Made by a program: the position numbers and the translations under genes
From: Neopestalotiopsis rosae
Lineage: Eukaryota > Ascomycota > Sordariomycetes > Amphisphaeriales > Sporocadaceae
Direction of reading: 5' to 3'
DNA length: 64,000 nt
Assembly (NCBI GenBank): GCA_023078685.1
Contig: JALGAS010000003.1
Coordinates: 1,736,001 to 1,800,000, forward strand
Notes under the pieces: generated by a model
Told to the model about the DNA's origin: nothing
Databases searched by the model: none
Seen by the model: the letters and a program-made list of their open reading frames with translations, nothing else
In this document: positions 34,880 through 44,698 of the stretch, one piece after another
How the letters are laid out: every line of letters starts with the position of its first letter
Position numbering within the stretch: position 1 is the first letter of the stretch

Positions 34880-35758
34880 ATGTGTACAGGTAAGAGATTC
34901 CCTTGGAAATGGTTCCCAGCTCTGATCAAGTGCTCTTTTCTTATACTAATATGAATGTTCGGCTAGTCGAAATCACCACTTATAGACACTGTCACTACGT
35001 TGAAGCACACAAAGTAAAGATCTTGAAGAAGTGTCCATTCGCTGACCGCTCGAACGATTCTTGCTTATACGCATGCTTCGGTGGTGGCCGGTGTGAGGGT
35101 CTATCACACATCAATGTCCAAAGTCCCGCCGTTTGCGTACAATGTATCGAAATGGTGGAATCAAACATGCCATACGGCCAGAGATACAACCAGAACCGCT
35201 TCAATGACAGCAACTCGTAAGTGAAATTATATTCTGAGCTCATTTGCTCTTGTAGATAAGTCATACTTATAATTTTCTGATGTTTCCAGGAGATCGCAAC
35301 AGTATAACAGCAACAACTGGCCAGCACCACACAACACCACAAAACAAGCAGACAGCCACAGCCAGCCGCGCAGCCATCCTACCGGGCCGCGTGCGCAGTA
35401 CCGACCACAGCAGCCCATGACCATCAACATGACAATGGAGCGTTCGGCGTCGACACGGCGGACCCACAAGCCGGAGCCCATCAAGCTGGTTCACCAAACC
35501 CACACCCACCGGCCGGTGATTGTGCAGCAGGCACCACAACACCGCCAGATCGTAGAGGCGCAGAGCGCCGTGTTCTGCAGTGATGCCGACAGTGTGTCTC
35601 CGAGAAACCCTTTGCGCCGGGACAGCAATGGCGTTTCCGAGTTTGGCAGTGAGGATGGCGACTCGCCCGGATTTCGCAACTACAAGGTCTCGCCCCGGGA
35701 GGTGTCGCCGCTCCAGCAGAGTTATTCTGGGTATCAGTCTTGGCCCGTGGGAAGATAA
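34880..35758 (+). CDS. Cys-rich small protein of unknown function
   Basis: Family not recognised beyond a general likeness to fungal MC-start Cys-rich proteins. Exon 1 is just 34880-34889 (10 nt, Met-Cys-Thr and one base; donor GTAAGA), exon 2 34967-35216 and exon 3 35290-35758, giving 242 residues. Eight cysteines fall in the first 63 residues (2, 12, 26, 36, 40, 46, 60, 63), ending in a CxxC, with several histidines, so a zinc-binding fold is plausible. No signal peptide precedes them, which argues against a disulphide effector. The rest is Gln/Asn/Pro/Ser-rich and probably disordered, with many Ser-Pro sites. The tiny first exon is inferred from the splice sites and frame; if it is wrong the start would lie in exon 2, which has only late methionines. 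Unusual composition fits the surrounding lineage-specific genes. Confidence 0.65.
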
Positions 35759-37126
35759 AAACTGCCCGTAGATGAAAGAAAAAAAGAGGAGAAATAATTC
35801 GACTCGATCCGAGCCATAGAAACAATTGAGTATTGTTCTGATACGAGTTAAGAAAGATCCTCTGAATTGTTGGTTACGACACAGACGCCCAGTTTCTCTT
35901 ATAGTCAGTCCTCCGCCTCTTAATCTTCCGCACTGTGTTGTCGTCGATGCGGAGTTGCGGCGGTGTTTGCGTTCAAATCATACCTCTACTGCGGATGATC
36001 CTTCCCATTACTGACCCTCCGATTCTCTGTCAACTTGTAGCTTCTTCTGGGACCGCCTGCAAGGCCAGTATTTGTGGAAACTTGCACCAATGAATACAGA
36101 TGAGACACTGCTCGCTATATGGGATGGGGGTCTGAACGACCAAATGTAAAATAGAGGATAGTATTAAGAAAGCACTGCATGCTCATATATCATGGATGAT
36201 GAATTAGCTATCCAGCCTTATACCGCTACTAATGCGATGAGTATGAATTCAAGCCCGAGGTGAGATTTTCTAACTAGATAGCAGCCGTTCCCGTACTAAT
36301 CCGCCCACCTGTCGCTTATGAGATGGAAACTTTATCTTCTTCTTGTCTTAGCTTAGCTAATCTCCGATGTCTTTATACCAAGAAATCTAATTAATAATCC
36401 TGGTGACAAGAAGTCAATATTCAGGCATACCTGTCCCGTATTCCGCTATCAATATGGCCCCAAATTCTTCCAAAGAAGGTTGCCTCAACTCATAAACGTC
36501 TTACGCACTACAAAACAAAATTGGTCTTCATTTGCTGATACCATTTGGAGCACTTGAACTTGTGGCTGTAGACCAGAGGACACTAGAAGTTATCCCAAGA
36601 TTCACGGCAGATTCTCGGTTGTGCCTCCAGCCGTGTTTTCTAATCCTACTTGCTGCGCCAGGCAGCCCGGTTGATGCTATAATTATTGCACCCATAGGAG
36701 CACTTTGTCGCTCGCACGTGTCTCATACGCGACACCACATTGCCAGCATTTCTATCAAGGGCCAAACTTAAACTTGCGTGAACAATGTACTTGGCATGGT
36801 ACCGCGGGAGTTGTGATTCGCCCATGCCCTGTCCCGACCGCCGCCACGGCTGGAACTTCATGCATGCCAATACAAAGAGCTGAGAAGAAAAAGGTGAGTT
36901 CGTAACCGAGACCCCCAAATGATCCCCAACTTCTGATAAGCAACTTTGCCCGGCTTCTATGTGACGGGTACTGAACCCGTTTTATCATGTCCAGACCCTC
37001 CTCCACTTTGGGCAGGACTATTCGATCAGGCGAATTTATCGTGGGCGGCAACTAATCCTCCTTTACAACAATATAGAAATGGAGTCATAATTGTGCCAAA
37101 ACATCTGTTCTAATCCTTTCGCAGCG
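35759..37126. other. Intergenic: promoter of the pepsin-like membrane protein
   Basis: 1.4 kb, no credible gene. A short perfect inverted repeat (ACGGGT, 5 bases, ACCCGT) lies at 36964-36980. Confidence 0.45.
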
Positions 37127-38740
37127 ATGTCGAATGCGACTTGCGTCTTCATATTCGTCTGTCTCATGGTGGTTGTACGAGGACAGAATTGTAGCATTCC
37201 ACCATTGTCTCTTGCGATTCAGAACACGACTTTCAGCGACGGCATCGCGGTCAACCGGGGCGTCCAGACTCTGCTCGGGGGCCAATTACTCGGATTACGT
37301 TTGTCGCTAAGCCAAAACAACACGCGTGTCAGAAACGCACGAGACTGCTCTGTGATCCCAGCAAACTTCTCTGAATGCCAAGGAGCCTCGGGAGGTGTGT
37401 TCAACGTCGCTAGCGACTCATTCACGCAAGTTCCTCTCAGCAAATGGAACGTCTCTGTGATAGATAGCCACCCGCAGGACACAACAATCATATACGGGTA
37501 CAGCACATCTGAATTTCAAGATAGTGCGGCACTCATTGATGAGCTACCGCTTGAGGTCTGGGCCGACGCAGATGCTGCAAACAAGTCGGAGTTGGCCCTG
37601 GGTCCAAGCTCGTCCTTTCTCCAGCGTCTTGTTGAGGCATCGTGGGCACCTACTCGTAGCTTTGGGATCAACTACGGATCGCGGTCGCAAAATCAGGCCA
37701 AAAACGGTGAGCTTGTCATCGGCGGCATAGATGTGGCTAGATTCGACGCGTCAACAATCCAAGAGTTCCCGATAGCCGCATACGGGGCGTCAACAAGCTG
37801 TCCTCTACAGGTGATGCTTTCGGATGTCGTTCTGACCAATGTCAATGGCAATTTCTCGCTGTTCAAAGACCCGGCTGCCAGAGTACCGGCCTGCATCGAC
37901 ACTATTCAGAACGCCTTCACCTTTACGAAAGCCATGTACGCCGAATGGGCTTCACTGACTCAACACATTGACTATGACGGATCCAACTACACGGCTCAAA
38001 CATACCCAGCCGACAGGGAACCTCTTATCGGGCAGTTGACCGTCACGCTGTCCAACGGTTATACCTCCGTGATTCCGCACTACGAACTCGTCTCGCAACA
38101 ACGTGGGCCTGATACCCAGGGGAAGTATTCAGTCACAAATGCGTCCCGGATCATGGCAGCAGTCCAGACCGGCCAGGGCGATCTGGGAGTGGATGTTCCC
38201 CTCCTGGGCGGAGTTTTCTTATCGCAAAATTATCTGCGCGTGGACTATGACCAGAACAAATTCTGGCTATCAAAGGCCATCATTAATGGCTCCGTCACCC
38301 CATCGGTCCAGACCACCTGCGAGCAGACATCCGTAGCAGATAATTCCGAACAGAGCACTTCGGGGAGTGCCAGCAACGACATCGGCCTCAAGGTCGGCTT
38401 ACCCGTGGCCTTTGTCGTTGTTGCCATCGGCTTGTTTGGGTTCTGGCTATTCAAAAGGCGCTCGAACTCGATCATCACAGGCGGCCAGCTCGACACGCCA
38501 AAGCCGTTTCGGAAGGGCTTCATCTTTGCCGCAAAGGCGAAGTCCGGGTCCCGCCGTGATACCGTCGACCAGCCGCCCGTCCCGCCCGACTTTCGACCCC
38601 GGGAGGTCTCCGAGGTGGAGACTATAGAAAAGCCGATGCAGCTCACTACCAATACCGCGGAAGTGGATAGATTTGAGAGACTTGAGAGATGCACGTCAGA
38701 CCCCGTTGAGCTTGCCACGCCTGTTGGACTTGGCAGGTAA
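37127..38740 (+). CDS. Type I membrane pepsin-like protein without catalytic aspartates
   Basis: Single-exon, 537 residues. A signal peptide covers residues 1-20 (FIFVCLMVVVRG). The lumenal/extracellular part (21-415) follows the fold of pepsin-family aspartic proteases, with the Gly-Gly-Val-Phe segment (about 88-91), the NGELVIGGID block and the late LLGGVFL-Y-V-D-F strand pattern. The two DTG motifs are missing: the first position falls in LSLSQNNTRV, and the second is CIDTIQN where DTG-S/T is expected. So it is probably a pseudo-protease. At least nine N-glycosylation sequons support an extracellular location. A transmembrane segment spans 424-442, followed by KRR and a 95-residue cytosolic tail with Pro- and Arg-rich motifs. 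The layout suggests a surface receptor or wall-binding sensor; that is inference. The ATG at 37127 is the one giving the signal peptide. Confidence 0.85.
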   Translation: MSNATCVFIFVCLMVVVRGQNCSIPPLSLAIQNTTFSDGIAVNRGVQTLLGGQLLGLRLSLSQNNTRVRNARDCSVIPANFSECQGASGGVFNVASDSFTQVPLSKWNVSVIDSHPQDTTIIYGYSTSEFQDSAALIDELPLEVWADADAANKSELALGPSSSFLQRLVEASWAPTRSFGINYGSRSQNQAKNGELVIGGIDVARFDASTIQEFPIAAYGASTSCPLQVMLSDVVLTNVNGNFSLFKDPAARVPACIDTIQNAFTFTKAMYAEWASLTQHIDYDGSNYTAQTYPADREPLIGQLTVTLSNGYTSVIPHYELVSQQRGPDTQGKYSVTNASRIMAAVQTGQGDLGVDVPLLGGVFLSQNYLRVDYDQNKFWLSKAIINGSVTPSVQTTCEQTSVADNSEQSTSGSASNDIGLKVGLPVAFVVVAIGLFGFWLFKRRSNSIITGGQLDTPKPFRKGFIFAAKAKSGSRRDTVDQPPVPPDFRPREVSEVETIEKPMQLTTNTAEVDRFERLERCTSDPVELATPVGLGR

Positions 38741-41700
38741 ACTTCGATGATGTGCATATACCAAGCGGTGGACGCCAATTACAATTAAATCAAAGCGATC
38801 TGCACCATCCTTTTCGGCGGAGGACTGCAATCGGTGACAGTGTAAGAGATGATGCTCCGAGAGGGGATTGATTATGACGATTTCTTTGGGATCATTTGAA
38901 TGGAGTGAACGGATTGACGGCCACCGGTTATTTCGACTGATTCTTGTGACATGATAGTGGATTAGCAGAGGGCTTTTTGAGGTTGGTCACCCAAGAACCA
39001 AACGGGGCTTCAACATTTGTGAGCTGCTGGCACTGGAGGGATATGAAGTATACGATGACTATATATGTAATGCATAATAGCACGATGTAAAATTCCGTAT
39101 TCCATAAAAAACAACATTCCATACACAACAAGAGGCACTGTTTCGCGATTGTGAAATCCCTGCGGAGACAGTGTTAAATACAGATGAAGGAGGGTCAGGG
39201 ACGTGACGAAATCAAAATCAATTTAACCAACCAAACCGAAAAAAAAAAAAAAAAAAAAAAAGAAGCAGACCACCTGGAATTGCGAGGACTACCCGGAAAA
39301 TTTGTTGCAGATTTTGTGCTTTTCCTGGCCAGTTTCCCGAATATTTGCATTTTACCACTGAGCCACATCACCAGATTCATTTTCCGGGAGAGGCGACTTT
39401 CGTAGCTGGTTGATGAAAGTACCATTAAGCACATCTATCTGTTTGCTTTCTGCCTGGCCACGAAAAGAAGAGAGGTGGCATACCCAAATTTCCAAGACGA
39501 ATTTCTTCTCAAGGGGCAAATGTCTTTGGACGCGCGCGCCAGATGGGGAGGCCGTTTACGAACCGAGATTCCCGTCGCATGCGAGTACAGAATTATACGA
39601 TCAACGCATGACGTGCCCCAGATGTGCCCAACTATAGTGAGTGGAGAGAAAAGGAAATTCGACATGACTCCCGGTTTGAGTTGTCGAGTACGATCGACAA
39701 ATACAGGTCTGGCGATCGCCTGATTTCCATTTTGGACTCCATGTCTGTCTATATATATCTCTACGAGTCCCTTTTTTATTCTTTATTATTTTATTTTGTG
39801 ATCTGCCAAAGCAAAGCAGAGCCAAGTTGCCAAGTATCTCCTTGAAAATGTTATCCCCAGGCGCCGTCCCTTATGCAAGTAAAATTCACCAATTGCTACA
39901 GGTATAAAAAGTTCCTCGTGTCTTGCGATGGCGAGCAAGTGAATCACTTATCAATCGCTTCGCAGTCAGTCATCGTCAATGTACTAAGTCATATGAGCAG
40001 GTAGTGGGTTGCCTTCTATCAAGGAATCATGTTCCACCTGATTAAAATCAGTCAAGTTTATTCAGCCGTCATAGTCAACTTGGTATGGCCAGAAGAATTG
40101 TATTCATTGTTCTTTGGTAGTTGTGAGACTCATAATGGGTAAAATATTGGTTTGTCTCACGGCAAAAGAGATTCATAATGGGTAAGACCTCTCAGTAAGA
40201 GATGTATCTCGAATGAGATGTGCATCTAGAATGGACTGTTCATGATGGGGTAACCATAGTAAGAAAACGAATACCGGTGCCTTCATCATAGCAACCCACT
40301 TCATGTCGTTTGTCGCCAGAAGAACAGCTTCTAAGAATTGATCTGAGGTGAGGCATCGAGAATCTTAGCCTCACCCACTAGACCTTGGAGCATGAAGTAT
40401 ATACTAGTATCCCGTGCACTCTCAGCGAGTGGAGATTACTATCACGAACGGAATACTCGCTTAGACGTGGCGGCAAAGACTCGTCTTGATCGAGCATTCG
40501 GTAGCCTGGCCATCCCAGGTCCAAACATGCATGCAACTTTATCTGGACAAGAGTGGTCGGGAATTTTTTGACTTGTCCCTTGCTGGTACTCTTGACTATC
40601 TTCGGTAGACTCTTCACCGGAAATTTTTATCTGGCCAATTGGGCCTCTCAGGCAACAACATAAAACCCCAGGATTGAGAAAAGACACATTGTGCAATCAT
40701 CGTGTCAGGAAAGTTGTATACCTAGTTGGTGGAGTACGCAAACCGTTCCCGCGGCGGGGAGGGACGCGAATGCAGTCGTGGGGTTGACTGAAGGCTTCTA
40801 TATTTCCCCCCACCTGATTGGCCGGACGTAGCATCGTCGAGACCTCATCAAGGTCGAAACAGGCAAAAGATGGGGGGAAGGGGGCTACAAGACGAGTATG
40901 TAGTGTACGTACATGCTGGTGGTAGGGCTGACCGCCGCGGTCGAAACACCAATTCTTTAACTCCAGTATCTGCTTCCACATCCCGTGGCATAGTGACGTG
41001 TTGCGGTTCTGGAACACATTACACTATGCGCGGCGGGTTTTCAAGACATGCATTACGTGTCTATGCAGAGGGTGAATTCCAAGTGATAGTTTGCAAGAAA
41101 AAGGCATTGATCTCGATTGCTGACTCTTGCTGTTGCCATTGACGATGTTATCATCTATCTGTCCTTTGGCTCTCTCTCTTTCTCTTTTGCTGGTCGCCAT
41201 CCATCATCGGTTTTGTCGGCATTGAAGCAAGTGAAACGGCAGTGCAGAAGGATTCGAGCAGAGCGCCGATCATCCCTCAAAGACCTAGCCCCACATGGCC
41301 AACCGTCCGTCGTGCCCACTATCCTGCACGTTTTCTTTGGAACTTGTCCCTCTGTGAGTCAACCCGGCCAGAGGGGCCCCTCGACACCCGATTCGTCAAT
41401 TTCTACAATAGTAGGCGAGGTAGGCAAGGTAGGGCCATTCAGCTTTCCCACTGATACCAAGACCAATGTCTCGCACTTTGTTTCTTAGCTTCATGTGTGG
41501 AGAAGAGTCACAGTCAATGGTGATCGGGTTGTGGGTATGGAAGAAATGGTGTACATATTGAAGATTGAAGAGTCGAGTCGAAACGATTGATAGAGAATGG
41601 TAGACCCCTATTTCATGCGGGTATGCGAGAATGTCCTTTTTGAGTTGAGAATGACTGGGTGTGCCAGCCAATCGATCTGAACTGCGCGCTTCGACTACAT

Positions 41701-43813
41701 CCGTCTCTAGTAAGACGGGATGATTATTCTCATACTGTGCTTCAATACCACGTACGGACTGCTTAGCACGGTATTATGAGCTTACTTGTGTTCTTGGCAA
41801 TGCTTGAGCACGCAGAGTTGAGTTCGGCATGTCATCATGTCCTGATGTGACTCGATTTGCTCTGGGTACGTAAACTGTTGCAGGTCCATACACGAGAGTT
41901 TGACTGTGACACTACCCAGTACCAGACGCAGCCGAATCCGTCCAATAATGCCCAGATGGTAGAATGTCTGTTCTGGGCTGTTTTTTCGCTGGCGCTGCAG
42001 GGGACTTTGGGGCCAAGCACTCCGAAGGATCGCACCGTATCCACAATGTGCACCACATCATGACCGTTCGCTCATCTCTTGATTGGACACCATTTGCGGC
42101 TACAGGCCGGGTGGGATGGCTCAGCTCAATGGAAATGTATGTACTCCCCCAGACTACCTGTGTTTTGTGCATGGATTATTGAGGCTGTTCAGTGCTCATT
42201 GACTTGTGCCAAAGTCAGCATTCCCACTGATTTGGGTCTTTTTGCCGTACCCTGCCCATCTGGATATGATATGATCTGATGGAGCATGGTAATATAGTAC
42301 TACAGTACAAATTCGAGCTCCAAGACTTGGCCCGAAACCATCAATTGGCACATTACATATTTCAGGTAGGCCGGACTGAAGCAGACGGTAGTGCAAATAT
42401 TTTCTCAGGTGGAAAAAAAAAAGGTAAAGGACGCCGGACTTTTGGACTTTCCAGCCGGGCCTCGGAAACTCTAAAATATCACGTACCTGCGCTTGGAAGG
42501 GAGCACGAAGCCAGTTGATGCTAGAGCCCAGAGACGGAGACTTTTACTGTTAAGGTCGTAGGTACGTACCATATTTCCAATCAAGTGGTCGCCCAGTTTC
42601 TAAAAACATGCTGATTAATTGCAGGCGAGCCCTGCCAAAAGCTTGGCATTCGGTCCAACGCCACGCCGATCTTACAGCTGCGATCAGCAATCCCTGCAGC
42701 TTTTCTTCCATTTGATTCCGGGTCTTCGGCGGTGGCCGCGGATTGCGTCGTTTGGGACGAACTGCTACGCATTACTTGTAGGTATTGATCTGCATTTGGG
42801 GACTCCAGAGGAAGAAGCAGCAGATGGAGAAGGATCAACAACAAAAGTGACGACTGCAAAATCCAGGATACAGATGGAATGCAAATACAAAATAGCAAGC
42901 CGCTGTAGATGGGGAAAATGCCTGTTGTCCATGTTTGTCTGTTGGTAGAAAGAGGACCGTACTGTGTAGACGTAGCTTGTAGGTGTACCAAACACTACGA
43001 CCTAAATGATGAGCAACTAGGATCCGTTACCTTATCTGGCCACAGGTTTTTAAGCTTCTACCTGGTAGGTTGTACGCTAGATACCTAGGACATGGGCGGT
43101 CGTGACACCGTGACAAGTATCTGGCGTTATCACCTCCGTCCCTACTGAGCCGCAAGGATTGCACGGTTGATGATGGGGGCCGACTTATTGCCAACTCAGA
43201 TGGACTGCATTCTTTCTGGTCCAAACACAGCCCCCCAGTGGAGGTAAGTCTTCACTTTGACGGTGACGCTTGATTTTCTTTTCTTCTTCGAAAGAAATTG
43301 AAACATGATGTGGATAGTTGTCGGAATTGGCAAATTAGGAAACTGCGTCTTCACAGGGTCGTCAAACCATTAATCGATAGACGTGAAGACATTGAAGTCA
43401 ATTAGTCCCTGTTCGGACATGTGGAGGCCGTTAAGTCCTGGACCACTCTACACGGTAGGGTCCTCAGGGTGTACAGGAAGTTAGATATTCTTACACTTTT
43501 TGTTTGCAATGCGCGTGACATGTAGGGATAACTTAGAAATTTTGGCCGTCATATCATGGCAAATTTGACGAGCTGAATACTCAATGAGACGCTGAAATTC
43601 CCTCGAACCTGCGGAATACACTGCGAAGAATAGCGGTGCCAGGCGGGTTTCGGGGCGCCTCGATCCTAATGCCGCTCAAGCGAGCGTTGTGCCAGTCCCA
43701 GTCCAGTCCAGTGCAATCCTCCATTCCAGTCCAATTCCCCTAACAGTAGGTACCCCGCAAGGTACATGGCATCCCTACTTAATCGGCACAGCCTCAGTCG
43801 AAACAGAGAAATG
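38741..43813. other. Gene-poor stretch of about 5 kb
   Basis: No frame has family likeness, consistent codon use or a usable intron set. There is a 23-base A run (39239-39261) and a near-repeat of TCATAATGGGTAA (about 40130 and 40174). No transposon ends, RNA gene or long repeat is apparent. It probably contains distal control sequence of the C2H2 gene, or decayed sequence. Confidence 0.5.
39239..39261. repeat. Poly(A) tract
   Basis: Run of 23 A; it could mark an old retroposed 3' end, but no target duplication or element is recognisable. Confidence 0.85.
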
Positions 43814-44698
43814 TCCCCACTTTTCTAGGCAGCCAACGTCGAAGGGCTGCGAGACACTCAAGAACGACATCTTTCCTTCATACAGACTTTCCTCTCTCTG
43901 ACCTACCTCGCACTCGCCCATTTTTGCATCTTTTTGTCGCCGTCGCCCGACAAACGTTCACAACTTGGTTTTTACTCGTTCTGAGCCTTTCTCCGCCGTC
44001 TCAGATCGCTGTCTGTCGCTTGTCCAGCAGCAACAGGAAGAAAGCATTCCCTTTGGTCGACGCGGTCTTTCCCATCTCGTCGCCAGTTTGCTTCAAGTCA
44101 CTTTTATCATCATCCATCCGGATATCAGTCTTGACTTCCCCGGATCACAAGACAATCCACTGCAGCATATCATTCAAACTGCTGTCGGATCTCCATCCTG
44201 CTCGCCCGGCTAGGACTCTTACTAGGTACATAACACTCATCATTTGGTGCTTGCGCTCTTCCCCCTCCACCTCGGTGGCAAAGCACAGCGCTTCCCTTAC
44301 AATCCACGATTGACAAACACCCTCGACCACATCCACTCCCATATTCATCCTCGATCACATCCACTTTCACATTTACTCTCGAGTCTCTTTCACATAATCA
44401 GTAAAGGACGACTTTTCGGTTTGGTTTCCTTAGCTAGAATTGTCATCTGTCCACTTGTTCTATGTCCCTTCGTCATTTATAATATCACACCCCGAGTCCA
44501 TCCTGAGGCCACTATCCTGGTCTCGGTGAGGAAGGACTTTGGCTTGCGTGACTCATCGGCCATTGGACCTCTGGGTTTCTTAACGGTGCTAACCAATACC
44601 GTCAGTCGACATAGGACCTGGGCCACCCATCCTGTCTCTCTCATATCTCTTATTTACCATCCGCTCCCCACTTGCACACGGGAGTTCACACTGTCAAC
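43814..44698 (+). promoter_or_regulatory. Long AUG-depleted leader of the C2H2 gene
   Basis: In 885 bases before the start codon there is just one ATG (44462), where about 14 are expected by chance. The stretch from about 43870 is CT-rich, as at fungal transcription starts. A leader intron is likely at 44526-44605 (GTGAGG donor, branch TGCTAAC, acceptor CCGTCAG). Both point to a transcribed leader of roughly 750-830 nt under pressure against upstream starts. Confidence 0.6.
44462..44482 (+). promoter_or_regulatory. Six-codon upstream ORF
   Basis: The only ATG of the leader opens MSLRHL followed by TAA. Its isolation in an otherwise AUG-free leader makes a translational control role plausible but unproven. 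Confidence 0.4.

Noticed and set aside
27430..38740. Secondary-metabolite cluster
   Set aside because: No PKS, NRPS, terpene synthase, P450 or Zn2Cys6 regulator in the interval.
39239..39261. Poly(A) run as the tail of a LINE or processed pseudogene
   Set aside because: No target-site duplication and no recognisable coding relic next to it.
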